This document shows positions 43,247 through 53,344 of a DNA stretch of 64,000 nt, piece after piece. A program made the translations under genes and the position numbers. Where the stretch lies: the NCBI GenBank assembly GCA_964420985.1, contig CAYQUT010000013.1:3824-67823 (forward strand), given 5' to 3'. Under the pieces are notes generated by a model. That model did not search any database. It was given only the letters and a program-made list of their open reading frames with translations, and was not told the DNA's origin. The stretch is from CAMCTV01 sp964420985. Lineage in GTDB: Bacteria > Bacteroidota > Bacteroidia > Flavobacteriales_D > Sanyastnellaceae. Position 1 is the stretch's first letter, and each line of letters opens with the position of its first letter.

Positions 43247-44419
43247 CTATCTTGAAATTACAACAGCACTGGCACCCCCTCCGCCATTACAGATGGCTGC
43301 ACCACCCCACTTGGCATTGTTTTGTTTTAGCACATGGATCAATGTGACCAAGATTCTGGCTCCAGAGCAACCCAGCGGATGTCCCAAAGAAACGGCTCCC
43401 CCATTGACATTAACTCTTGAAGCATCCAAATTCATCTTTTGAATATTGACCAATCCCACAACTGAGAATGCTTCGTTTAACTCACAGTATTCTAAATCTT
43501 TCAATTCTATTCCAGCCTTCTTTGCAGCTATGGGCAAGGCCAAGGCTGGTGTTGTTGTGAACCACTCTGGTGCTTGTTCAGCATCGGCATATCCGCTCAC
43601 TTCAGCCAAAGGAGTCAAGCCCAAGGCTTTCATTTTTTCTTCACTCATTAAAACCAAAGCTGCTGCACCATCATTCATTGTAGAGGCATTGGCAGCGGTA
43701 ACGGTCCCTTCTTTGTCAAAAGCAGGACGGAGCGTTGGAATTTTTTCAAAAGAAACATTTTTGTATTCCTCATCTTCATTCACCACCACATCACCTTTTT
43801 TTCCTTTCACAATAACAGGAACAATTTCTTCATTGAATTTGCCGCCCGCCCACGCTGCTTGGGAGCGCTTATAAGACTCAATAGCAAAAGCATCTTGATC
43901 TGCTCTAGAAAAATTATTTTCCTTAGCACATAACTCAGCTGCATTACCCATAGCGTAATTGTGATAAACATCTGTCAGCCCATCTTTGGCCAAGCCATCA
44001 ATCAATTGAACATTCCCGTATTTGTTTCCCCAACGCAAATTGGGTGAATAAAATGGCACCTGGCTCATGTTTTCCATTCCGCCCGCTATCACCACTTCAC
44101 TATCCCCACATTTGATGCTTTGCGCGGCCATCATTACCGCTTTCATTCCTGAGGCGCAAACTTTATTGACTGTCGTGCACTGCACCTGATCAGGAAGCCC
44201 CGCAAACTTAGCCGCCTGACGCGCTGGCGCTTGGCCCAAATTGGCTTGCAAAACACTTCCCATGATTACCTCATTCACACTATTCACATCAAGACCAATT
44301 CGATCAATTGCCCCTTTTATGGCTGTGGCACCCAATTGAGTTGCAGAGATGGAGGACAATGCACCACCAAAACTCCCCAAGGGAGTTCTAACTGCAGAGA
44401 CGATGAAGACTTTTTTCAT
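43247..44419 (-). CDS. Acetyl-CoA C-acyltransferase (thiolase)
   Basis: The product is 390 residues, started at 44419 where the standard MKKVFIVSAVRTPLGSFGG begins. Catalytic Cys88 is in VNKVCASGMKA, followed by NEAFSVVG and the C-terminal GGAVSLGHPLGCSGARI with His and second Cys. It either condenses two acetyl-CoA or cleaves 3-ketoacyl-CoA. Without a HADH or crotonase gene nearby the direction is open. The gene ends nine bases before the dehydratase start, an unusual neighbour. Confidence 0.93.
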   Translation of the reverse strand: MKKVFIVSAVRTPLGSFGGALSSISATQLGATAIKGAIDRIGLDVNSVNEVIMGSVLQANLGQAPARQAAKFAGLPDQVQCTTVNKVCASGMKAVMMAAQSIKCGDSEVVIAGGMENMSQVPFYSPNLRWGNKYGNVQLIDGLAKDGLTDVYHNYAMGNAAELCAKENNFSRADQDAFAIESYKRSQAAWAGGKFNEEIVPVIVKGKKGDVVVNEDEEYKNVSFEKIPTLRPAFDKEGTVTAANASTMNDGAAALVLMSEEKMKALGLTPLAEVSGYADAEQAPEWFTTTPALALPIAAKKAGIELKDLEYCELNEAFSVVGLVNIQKMNLDASRVNVNGGAVSLGHPLGCSGARILVTLIHVLKQNNAKWGGAAICNGGGGASAVVISR

Positions 44420-44485
44420 ATCATTATTATTGGCCCAAATTTCGCAAGGAATTGTCCTGATACCAAATATTAATGCGGTTAACAA

Positions 44486-44500
44486 GTATTTAATAAATAC
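44486..44500. promoter_or_regulatory. AT-rich dyad between thiolase and the 1492-residue gene
   Basis: GTATTTA-A-TAAATAC has two perfect 7-base arms. It lies in the 130-base divergent region. It could be an operator, but AT-rich dyads also arise by chance. Confidence 0.3.
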
Positions 44501-44549
44501 AAACCCATCAATGCAGGCGGTGTTTTAATTTTAGAAGCAAATAAAGAGC

Positions 44550-47500
44550 ATGACAAAACAGTTTTTTTTACTTCTCGGCGTATTGTTTTATTTTACAACC
44601 ATTTCTCATTCGCAAAAAGTGGTCAATTTCTCCACAGACAAGGCCGAATTTATCAGGCAATTGAGTGGTCTTTTCAACGACCAAAGGAAGGGTACCGGAA
44701 AAGAAATCATTGAAAAGCAACTTGAACCCATATGGGTCAAAAACCCCGTTTTCAGTGCTGATCAAGAGAAAAAAATCATCGAGACTTTGGATCTTATGCT
44801 GGACACCAAAATGAAGATATTTCCTGATTTTGAAAAATACATTTTGTGTCTTGTTGCTTTGGGTGACAAACCCATCACTCCAAAAACTTTTGACAATTGG
44901 TCCACTACCTTGAATGCAATACTCAGGGATAAAAAAAACAAAAGACATTTTACTGTTTTCGTTGAAACCTCATTGGAGTTATTCAAAGACAATAAAATTT
45001 ACGAGTCCGAATCTGTATCATGGAAAGTCTTTGGTGGCCAATACAACTTCGCCTTGGATTCCGTTGCTCACATTGACTTTGAAAATATCAAATTGGCTTG
45101 TTCTAGTAAAGGGGATAGCTCTATCATTTACAAAACAAAAGGTGTTTATTATCCATCAACGGCAAGATTTACAGGTATAGGAGGAACCATCAATTGGAAG
45201 CGCGCAGGATTGGATCCCAATACCACCTATGCAGAAATACCTGACTATTTGATTAAAATAAAGACCAGCTCATTCATCGTCGATTCTGCTGTTTTTTACA
45301 CCACTTATTTTGATAAACCTCTCCTTGGCAAACTGACGGAGAAAATCATCGCCGGTAAAGATGAGGAAAGTGCTAGCTATCCTAAGTTTGAATCCTATTC
45401 TCAGCGATTTGAAATAGAAAACATTGTTCCCGGTGTTCATTACGAGGGAGGTTTCACCATGAGCGGTTCAAAATTCAATGCCTCAGGAACTCCTGAAAAT
45501 CTGGCTCAATTGGTTTTCTTAAAAGACAACAAGCCATTCTGCACTATTTCAGGGATGTTTTTCGAATTGAAGCCCGAGCGTTATTTGGCCAATCACGTGA
45601 GGGTGAAGTTTATGGTAGGAAATGACTCTATTACCCACCCTGACTTGAATATGAATTTCACCATTAAATCAAGAGAATTGGTATTGAATAGAACGGAACT
45701 GGGGTTGTCTAAAAGCCCTTATTCAGATACCTATCATCAAACCGATTTGTATTTTGAATCATTGCGTTGGATGATCGATGACCCCATGATTTATTTTGGA
45801 AAAGCCAAAGGAAGCACTCAAGTTTTTGCCGCTTTTGAGTCCAGCACCTATTTTTCAAAAAAGAGAATGAGCTCATTGAGTGGAATTAGCAGCACCAACC
45901 CACTGCATGATCTTTACGCCTCGTTCAAAAAGCTAAAGGTGTCTCAAATGACCACGCAAGAATTGTCATATGACACCCGATTTGCTGAGGAAGAATGGCA
46001 CATTGTTATCATTGACTTGGCCAATAAAGGATTTTTAAACTACGACATTGACAAACGAATTATTACCCCATTGCCTAAGCTGGAAAATTACATCCTGAAT
46101 TATGATGGAAAAAAAGATTATGACATCCTTCAATTCAACAGTGAAAAAAACGATGGGATCAATGCCAAGTGGAATTTGCTCAACAACGATTTTGAATTAA
46201 AAGGAGTGAGTAAATTCTATATCAGTGACTCTCAAAAGGTAATGGTTTACCCTCGTGGACAGGAATTGACGCTGAAGAAAAATCGCGATCTTGTTTTTGA
46301 TGGAATGTTAAAAGCTGGAAACCTTGAATTCAAAGGAAGCAATTACTATTTTGATTACGACAAGTTTCAAGTTGACATGAAGAAAATTGATTCCTGTCAA
46401 ATTTACATCAACGACGAATCACAACCCAAAAACCAATTTGGAGAATATCCCAAAATTCGAGTTAAAACCACCATCAAAGACATCACAGGAGTATTGTATA
46501 TTGACGCTCCCACGAATAAAAGTGGAGCAAATTCCAAAAAATATCCCCAGTATCCTTACGTTACCACAACAAAAAATTCATTTGTAGATTGGGAAAGTGC
46601 CAACATTCAGCAAGGGCGTTATCCCAAGGATAAATTCTACTACAAACTAGATCCCTTTACATTGGACTCCCTCGATAATTTCAAAACGAGCAACCTTAAT
46701 TTCAAGGGAATTTTGGTAAGTGCTGGAATTTTTGAAGACATCAATGAACCTTTGATCATGATGGATGATAAATCACTTGGATTCAAGAGATCAACAGGTC
46801 CTTCTGGTTATCCCTCCTACAGAGGATTCTCCAATGTCACTGCTGACTTGACCCTTAATCACTCAGGGCTTCAAGGAAAAGGCAAACTAACTTATTTGGG
46901 TTCCAAAACTGAATCCGATGCGTTTGTATTTCTTCCTGACGAAACAAAAGGAAAAACAACGAGTTATACCTTGTCTGAAAAAGCTCAAAAACCAGAGGTC
47001 CCCAAAACAAAGGTAAATGTTGCTCAATTGAATTACTTCCCCAAACAGGAACGATTGGTGGTAACCACCATTGATGAGCCCATGGAGTTTTTTGAGAAAG
47101 AAGCCACCTTGAAGGGAGCAACGACACTCAAACCAGAAGGATTAAGCGGTAAAGGAGCCATGGACTTCTATGGCGCTACGCTTAAATCAGATCATTTCAA
47201 CTACGAGCGAAGAAAAATTAAAGCGGATACCTCTGCTCTCGCCATTGCGGGGAAAGACTTGGAAACGACATTGGCCTTCTCAACAGATAACGTCAACGCC
47301 AATGTAAATTTTGATACCAATGTTGGTAAATTCATCAGCAACACCGGAGAAAATAAAATTACTTTCCCCATCAACCAATACATCTGTTTCATGGATGAGT
47401 TCACTTGGTTTATGAAACAAGATCAATTGCAAATGAGCAGCTCCCGTGAAGCCAATGTAGATGTCGTCATTAACGCAGAAGAGCGCAAGCGATTCTCCAA

Positions 47501-49028
47501 TTTTTATAGCATCGCCTCTGGCCAGGATTCTTTGAACTTTCTTTCTAGAAACGCCAATTTTGACCTGCGGCGAAATATCATCCGATGTGAAAAAATAGAC
47601 CACATCGTAGTTGGAGATGCCAAAATTGTCCCTGACAGCGGCAAAGTAGTGATTGAAAAATATGCCAACATGCGCAAACTGCAGCGCGCCTCTATCGTTG
47701 CCAATATTGTTACTCAATACCACAGCCTTTTCAATGCCGAGCTAAAAATCGAAGGACGTCTGAAGTTCAATGGATTTGCAGACATGAATTATATCGATGA
47801 AAATGGTCAGAAGCAATTGATTCATTTTGAAACAGTCAAATTAGACACTTCCCACCGCGCTATGGGGAAAGGACTTATTGCAGAGGACGCCGGTTTCCAT
47901 CTGTCCCCACAATTTGCATACTACGGTAAATACTCTTTTTTATCGACTGATAAACATCTAACTTTTGATGGCGGTGTAAAAATTGAGCATCCATGTGAAG
48001 ACCTGGCAAAATCATATTTTAAATTCAGCTCACCAATTGACCCATTGGATATTTATATCCCCGTTGATACGTTGATCAAGGATGTGAGCTCAGTGAAGTT
48101 AGGCGTAGGCATGATGGTCAAAACGGCCAGTCCAATGCAAATTTATCCAGCTTTCCTAAGTCCCAAAATGGGAACCAATGACACCCCTCTTCTTGAAGCC
48201 AATGGATATTTGCATTATGATAAAAATTCAAAGAAATTTTTGATAGGAAGTAAGGCTAAAATTATACAACCCAAAATGCCGGGCAATCTTATTGAGCTCA
48301 ATGCGCAAAGTTGTGACGTTGTGGGTGATGGGAAAATTGATTTCAAGGCGCGCTATGGGCTGATACAATTGAATAATTTCGGGAAAGGCACCTTGAAGCA
48401 AAGTGACAAAGCGCTCAACATTCAAACTGCATCGGTTCTTCATTTTCCATTTGATGAAAGTGCACTCAAAAAAATCTCAGAAGCTTTAGAAAAAAATACT
48501 GAACTACCCCCAGTAGACATCAACAATACTCCATTTGAAAAAGCCATCGCTGAAATCATGGGAACTGAAAAATCAGATCGCTTGATTACGGAAATCAGTC
48601 TCTCCGGTCAGTTCAAAAAAATACCGGAAGAACTCCAAAAGAATTTTGTTTTTGCCGATTTGAAATGGGTATGGAATCCCAACTCTGAGACATTTCATAC
48701 AACAGGGCCCATTGGAATTGCCTCAATGGATAAAAAACAAATCTTCAAATATGTAACCGGGAAAATTGAAATCGAAAAACGTAAAACCGCAGATGTAATG
48801 CGATTTTATTTAGAAATTGATCGTGGACTTTGGTATTACTTTGAATACAAACTTGGGCAACTTACCGTCATTAGCGGTGACCCTGACTTCAATAAGATCA
48901 TTACCGATTTGAAGGATGACAAAAAACAATTCGAGGAGAACAAGGTAAAATTCAGTTTCCAATTGCTGTTGACCAAGAAAAAAAGAGACGATTTCAAATC
49001 ACGATTCCCTGAGGATTTTCCTCAGTGA
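44550..49028 (+). CDS. Very large exported protein of unknown function
   Basis: The product is 1492 residues with a signal peptide (about 1-21, MTKQFFLLLGVLFYFTTISHS). About 140 helical residues (FSADQEKKIIETLDLMLDTKMKIF) come first, then a very long beta-rich body with repeating patterns (ELKGVSKFYISDSQKVMVYP, LEFKGSNYYFDYDKFQVDM, DFYGATLKSDHFNYERRKIKAD). These resemble OstA/LptA-like stacked strands, but I cannot assign the family. The ending is charged and helical (FSFQLLLTKKKRDDFKSRF). It is convergent with the TamB-like gene, stop over stop. An envelope-assembly role is possible by neighbourhood only. Confidence 0.7.
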   Translation: MTKQFFLLLGVLFYFTTISHSQKVVNFSTDKAEFIRQLSGLFNDQRKGTGKEIIEKQLEPIWVKNPVFSADQEKKIIETLDLMLDTKMKIFPDFEKYILCLVALGDKPITPKTFDNWSTTLNAILRDKKNKRHFTVFVETSLELFKDNKIYESESVSWKVFGGQYNFALDSVAHIDFENIKLACSSKGDSSIIYKTKGVYYPSTARFTGIGGTINWKRAGLDPNTTYAEIPDYLIKIKTSSFIVDSAVFYTTYFDKPLLGKLTEKIIAGKDEESASYPKFESYSQRFEIENIVPGVHYEGGFTMSGSKFNASGTPENLAQLVFLKDNKPFCTISGMFFELKPERYLANHVRVKFMVGNDSITHPDLNMNFTIKSRELVLNRTELGLSKSPYSDTYHQTDLYFESLRWMIDDPMIYFGKAKGSTQVFAAFESSTYFSKKRMSSLSGISSTNPLHDLYASFKKLKVSQMTTQELSYDTRFAEEEWHIVIIDLANKGFLNYDIDKRIITPLPKLENYILNYDGKKDYDILQFNSEKNDGINAKWNLLNNDFELKGVSKFYISDSQKVMVYPRGQELTLKKNRDLVFDGMLKAGNLEFKGSNYYFDYDKFQVDMKKIDSCQIYINDESQPKNQFGEYPKIRVKTTIKDITGVLYIDAPTNKSGANSKKYPQYPYVTTTKNSFVDWESANIQQGRYPKDKFYYKLDPFTLDSLDNFKTSNLNFKGILVSAGIFEDINEPLIMMDDKSLGFKRSTGPSGYPSYRGFSNVTADLTLNHSGLQGKGKLTYLGSKTESDAFVFLPDETKGKTTSYTLSEKAQKPEVPKTKVNVAQLNYFPKQERLVVTTIDEPMEFFEKEATLKGATTLKPEGLSGKGAMDFYGATLKSDHFNYERRKIKADTSALAIAGKDLETTLAFSTDNVNANVNFDTNVGKFISNTGENKITFPINQYICFMDEFTWFMKQDQLQMSSSREANVDVVINAEERKRFSNFYSIASGQDSLNFLSRNANFDLRRNIIRCEKIDHIVVGDAKIVPDSGKVVIEKYANMRKLQRASIVANIVTQYHSLFNAELKIEGRLKFNGFADMNYIDENGQKQLIHFETVKLDTSHRAMGKGLIAEDAGFHLSPQFAYYGKYSFLSTDKHLTFDGGVKIEHPCEDLAKSYFKFSSPIDPLDIYIPVDTLIKDVSSVKLGVGMMVKTASPMQIYPAFLSPKMGTNDTPLLEANGYLHYDKNSKKFLIGSKAKIIQPKMPGNLIELNAQSCDVVGDGKIDFKARYGLIQLNNFGKGTLKQSDKALNIQTASVLHFPFDESALKKISEALEKNTELPPVDINNTPFEKAIAEIMGTEKSDRLITEISLSGQFKKIPEELQKNFVFADLKWVWNPNSETFHTTGPIGIASMDKKQIFKYVTGKIEIEKRKTADVMRFYLEIDRGLWYYFEYKLGQLTVISGDPDFNKIITDLKDDKKQFEENKVKFSFQLLLTKKKRDDFKSRFPEDFPQ

Positions 49029-49033
49029 TTTTT
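49009..49033 (+). terminator. Terminator spanning two convergent stop codons
   Basis: CTGAGGA / TCCTCAG, a perfect 7-bp stem with a three-T loop, is followed by TGATTTTT. It covers the stops of the 1492-residue gene (49026-49028) and of the TamB-like gene (49022-49024), so the hairpin is built from coding sequence of both. Confidence 0.6.
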
Positions 49034-52000
49034 ACTCTTACCGAACCAAGAGTGCAGGAGGTCAGTAAATCGATCAAAATCTTGTTGATATACCAATCCT
49101 ACACCTTGGGTATACGGTGATTGTTGCGTTGTGATATTTCTGTAGTTGTTGCTTTCATTGTAGGCCATCAACTTTAATTTGCCATCCTTGGTCAATAGAT
49201 ATTCCACCTTAACATCCCCAATGTAATTACTGGGTTGTTGGTTGTTGGCATTTCCTTTTGAAACTCCAAAGTTGCCGCTCAGTTGCACGCGATTATCAAA
49301 CAATTGAGTGCTCAACGCCAAGGCTATTTCTTCATTGGAAATTTGATCTCCGGATCGATAATTAAATCCTAAATTGAAATCATCACTGATTTGGCTCAAC
49401 CAATTGGAAATTTGACTTGATAATAATTCTGTTGTATTGGCAGCTACTCCATAATTTGTCCCCATATCAGCAGATTTGACAATGTTAGGAGGGCTCATAA
49501 ATTGGCGCAAAACAAGCAAAGAAAAGGCTTGCCTATTCTTTTCTTGTTCATTGGAAACTATAGCCTCAAATCTACTTTTGGTCATTGGGTCAACGGAAGG
49601 AAGTTTAATATCAAATGCAACATTTGGGTTGAGCATTTTCCCGGTAAGGTTCATGAGTAAATCAACGGGAACACGCTGTCCTGTCTGATTGGCATCGGTC
49701 AAAATATCGGATAAGGAGGCATTGACCTTGTATACTGCGGACAACTTCAATTCCGCATTGTAAGGGTCCCCATACCAAGAAATACTTCCCCCGGGCTGTA
49801 CACTAAAATCTTTATTGATCAGATTAGCTAGGGTAAAAAGATAATTGCCTGAAACAATCTCAATTTGCCCGTACATATCAAATGTGGACAATTTGCTGAT
49901 GCCCATGGTCAAATGACCCTGACCTCTCCCTTTCATAACATCCCCAACGGCTTCGTCAAAAATTATGCTCAGTTCAGCTTCAGGCGTAACGTCAATTTGA
50001 ATATTTAATGAAATACCAGACAGGTCCACAGGGTCTTCATCCTTGGTTTGATTGGGCTTGACGAACTGAATAAACTGCCCCATTTCTTCCTCCCCCGAGG
50101 ATGCCATAGGCATGATGAGTTTTGTTCCACTCTGTGTTTTTAAGGCAATGTCAAAACTGAGTTCATCTAAGTCGCCGATAATTTTAAAATTACCCGTTGC
50201 ATAAGCCTTTCCAAAATAATCACCATTCTGACTTTCTGTTGTATTCAAAACCAACAATGGTTCCTTTTCTAAATCGCCCAAGAGATTGAAAGACCAATCT
50301 CCAAAAGCTTGATGACCTATGAATCCGCGCAATTGGGCTTGATTCCCTTTGTGATCTTTCAACTTTACTTGATCAAATACAAATCGATCAGGCTCAATCC
50401 AAATACGGTCTTTCAATTGATACTGCACTCCCAAATAATCTACAAACAAAGCTCCATTGGCAACATCGGCATAACCGCTGAGTTGAGGATTGTCTATGAA
50501 TCCACTTAAATGAACCAACCCATTGAGTTCACCACTTGCCAAAATAACACCGGTGTCAATAAAGGCCTTTAAAAACTGTAGGTCCAACTCTTTCACCTCT
50601 GCGTCCAAATCCAATGGTGAAATGGAATCATAAGGGAAGTACATTCCTTCAAATTTTAGGTGTTTGTCGTTCTCATTCTCTATCCCTCCCTCCAACTGGA
50701 AACCTGACAGATATTCAACCCATTGACTTTTAAGACAAATATCTCCATACACCACGTCATTGATTCCAAAATCAGCAATACTCAAATCTCCCATCCAGTC
50801 AGGATCAGACAATAACTTATCCACTTCCACTGTTCCATCCAACACTCCCTCCATCTTCAAACCGTCAGGAAGAAAGGCGTTGATTTGTTGAAAGTTGACA
50901 TGAGAAAAAGCCAACATTAAAGGTGTATCAGGCGTCCTACCTATGGTTCCATACAATCCAATATTTTGCAATGCTGAGGCAAATGACAGCGATTTAATGT
51001 GCCAGTCCTCACCTCGTTTTAAAACATGTGCTCCAGGCACAATTTGCCATTGATCATTAACGATCCGTATATCACCACGATAAAAATCAATGGCCACCGC
51101 ATCTGACTGAGGAAAAGAAAATTGTGCGCCCACATCTCCCTTATGAAGAGTGTTTTCATTGCCCCAAACGAAATCAGAAAAAATAACATCTCCTTCTGAC
51201 CGAGCATCCAAAGATACATTGGGCACTGAACCCCAATCTCCTGTGATGCTGTCCATCATGGCAGAAGCATAAACAAACTCATCCGGCTTTTTAAAATCTA
51301 CCAACAACTCGTAACACTTATTGCCTTCCCATACGACATCTTTGGCACTGAATAATCCTTCAAAAAAATCTTTGTTCTCGTCAACACTCAAATGTAAAAT
51401 CGCATTTTGTGCGATAGAAAGATTTCCTATCAGTGCTTCTCCAATTTGTGAAAAATCCAAAATCTCCAATTTCAATTCAAAATTTTGCGGTTCATGCGCT
51501 GTGATTGGCCATTGGTAATTGGGGACTACGCTAGACATGATTTCGCTCAACGCAGGCCACAATCCCTCTGGATTAAAAGAGCCTGTGAGTTCCGCCATTG
51601 CGATGTCCGAATTCAATAGCACTTTTAAAGTTGGATTTCGTTCAACCGTCAAGGATAGATAATCCAAAACATAATCTTTGGCATTGGCGCAATACATCAC
51701 ATTACTCAACTCAACCTCCCCTTCAATATCATTCCAAGATGCACCTTCAATATCCACCTTTGCATCACCGCTCATTGCACTATAAGGCAACTCCGGGAAT
51801 AATCCGATGCGTTTGAAATTTAGATTATCCACCAATAAATCACAGGAGATTTTTGGCTTCCGTGCGTTAAAATCTACCAGTCCATCAAATGTCAGTTGTG
51901 CGTTGGGATCGTCCACCTTTACGGAACCCTTAAAAAAACCATTGGACATAGACCCTTCGAGCTCAATGGGTTCATAAGTATATCCGTTATAATTTATCGC

Positions 52001-53344
52001 ATTGATGAAACCGCTTGCCTCCAGTTGCATTGTTTTCAATACAAATCCCTTTCCCGCAAGATCCAATTGCGCCGTTAAACCGCCCCAATCCGGCGTGTGA
52101 TAATAGGCTCCCAAATCAAATTGTTCTGTCACTACAAATCCTGAATAGGAGTCGTCATCCAAGTCTATGTCCACATCTCCCTTTACATCTCCAATGTCGG
52201 TATACAAATCTCCATAGGCTCTCCAATCATTGCTTTTCCCGTTAATGACACCGCTGAATTGAATAAGTCCCAAAGACGAGAGATTATGAGGCAATTTCAC
52301 CTCCGCATCCAACCGTGATACCAAATCCAATAAATCCATTCGATTGGTGGTAATGTTATTCACCATGACATTTACTTGCCGCAATTGCTCATTTTTTAGA
52401 TGATCCAAGTGCCCATTCAAACTGAGTCGTGTCATTGCACCATATCCCAAATCCAATTGCTGTATGTCAATGTGTTCCGTGTTGCCGGATGCTTGCAGAT
52501 TAATCCATGCGGACTGATCCCACTTTTCCAAATCCGGAACAAGCACATCAAACTCAGAAGGATTGAGAGGAAAACCTTTGAAATCCAAATCCATTTGGAC
52601 TGGCTGATTTTCTTTGAATGACAAAGCAAAATTTCCAGAAAGCTCATTTAGCGTTGTCTTTAAGTTCAAATCCGAAATGGAAAGAGAATCATCTGTCCAT
52701 TGAAGATTCATGGCTGCATGATGGCATGTCAAGTCATCTAAGGTCCTAAAATGAACATCCTTAAGCTCAACTGCCCCATGTGCTGGACGTATATCTAAAT
52801 CCTCCATGGTCAAATACAAGTGGGTCACCGCCAAATCATTGTTATTTGCAGTCCATGGTTGTAATCCATGGTAATGGAGTTGGGTATCCTCAATTTTAAC
52901 GGAAGACAAATGAATATTAAAATCGTTGGTTGGTTGGTCTTCAGGAGCTTTAAAATAATCTTCAAGAAATTGGTAATTCCAACTGCTATCTTGCTTTTGC
53001 ACCAGATGAATACTTCCTTGTTTTAAGGTAACACCATTCATTTGAAGATGCCCATTAAAAAGGCCTGAATAATCATCAATAACGAGAGAATGAACGTGCA
53101 GTAAGCTATCATTGCTTTGATCCCAAATATCCACATCTTGAATATAAAAATGCAACCCCCAATCAAAACCAACCGCTTTCACTGAAACCTGCGTCTTTAA
53201 CTCAAATGACAACCATCCCGCAGCCTTGTGCGCCAGCCAAGATTGAACAACAGAAAATTGCAAAGCCAAACCCAAATAAAATAAGGGCACCATTGTTATG
53301 ATGACCAAGTTTCTCATAAGGTATTTGGGCCTTTTGATTTTCAC
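49022..53344 (-). CDS. TamB-like (AsmA/DUF490) translocation and assembly protein
   Basis: The product is 1440 residues. One N-terminal membrane helix (about 12-32) anchors it. A very long stretch of beta-taco repeats fills the periplasm (SVKIEDTQLHYHGL, GVTLKQGSIHLVQ, YADVANGALFVDYLGV). The TamB C-terminal domain is at about 1050-1435 (MGISKLSTFDMYGQIEIVSGNYLFTLANLINKDF, KLSAVYKVNASLSDIL, GDVKVEYLLTKDGKLKLMAYNE). TamB-class proteins bridge the membranes, helping phospholipid transport and outer-membrane protein assembly. Its start overlaps the Ppx/GppA stop by four bases. No tamA gene is adjacent. Confidence 0.92.
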   Translation of the reverse strand: MKIKRPKYLMRNLVIITMVPLFYLGLALQFSVVQSWLAHKAAGWLSFELKTQVSVKAVGFDWGLHFYIQDVDIWDQSNDSLLHVHSLVIDDYSGLFNGHLQMNGVTLKQGSIHLVQKQDSSWNYQFLEDYFKAPEDQPTNDFNIHLSSVKIEDTQLHYHGLQPWTANNNDLAVTHLYLTMEDLDIRPAHGAVELKDVHFRTLDDLTCHHAAMNLQWTDDSLSISDLNLKTTLNELSGNFALSFKENQPVQMDLDFKGFPLNPSEFDVLVPDLEKWDQSAWINLQASGNTEHIDIQQLDLGYGAMTRLSLNGHLDHLKNEQLRQVNVMVNNITTNRMDLLDLVSRLDAEVKLPHNLSSLGLIQFSGVINGKSNDWRAYGDLYTDIGDVKGDVDIDLDDDSYSGFVVTEQFDLGAYYHTPDWGGLTAQLDLAGKGFVLKTMQLEASGFINAINYNGYTYEPIELEGSMSNGFFKGSVKVDDPNAQLTFDGLVDFNARKPKISCDLLVDNLNFKRIGLFPELPYSAMSGDAKVDIEGASWNDIEGEVELSNVMYCANAKDYVLDYLSLTVERNPTLKVLLNSDIAMAELTGSFNPEGLWPALSEIMSSVVPNYQWPITAHEPQNFELKLEILDFSQIGEALIGNLSIAQNAILHLSVDENKDFFEGLFSAKDVVWEGNKCYELLVDFKKPDEFVYASAMMDSITGDWGSVPNVSLDARSEGDVIFSDFVWGNENTLHKGDVGAQFSFPQSDAVAIDFYRGDIRIVNDQWQIVPGAHVLKRGEDWHIKSLSFASALQNIGLYGTIGRTPDTPLMLAFSHVNFQQINAFLPDGLKMEGVLDGTVEVDKLLSDPDWMGDLSIADFGINDVVYGDICLKSQWVEYLSGFQLEGGIENENDKHLKFEGMYFPYDSISPLDLDAEVKELDLQFLKAFIDTGVILASGELNGLVHLSGFIDNPQLSGYADVANGALFVDYLGVQYQLKDRIWIEPDRFVFDQVKLKDHKGNQAQLRGFIGHQAFGDWSFNLLGDLEKEPLLVLNTTESQNGDYFGKAYATGNFKIIGDLDELSFDIALKTQSGTKLIMPMASSGEEEMGQFIQFVKPNQTKDEDPVDLSGISLNIQIDVTPEAELSIIFDEAVGDVMKGRGQGHLTMGISKLSTFDMYGQIEIVSGNYLFTLANLINKDFSVQPGGSISWYGDPYNAELKLSAVYKVNASLSDILTDANQTGQRVPVDLLMNLTGKMLNPNVAFDIKLPSVDPMTKSRFEAIVSNEQEKNRQAFSLLVLRQFMSPPNIVKSADMGTNYGVAANTTELLSSQISNWLSQISDDFNLGFNYRSGDQISNEEIALALSTQLFDNRVQLSGNFGVSKGNANNQQPSNYIGDVKVEYLLTKDGKLKLMAYNESNNYRNITTQQSPYTQGVGLVYQQDFDRFTDLLHSWFGKSKNH

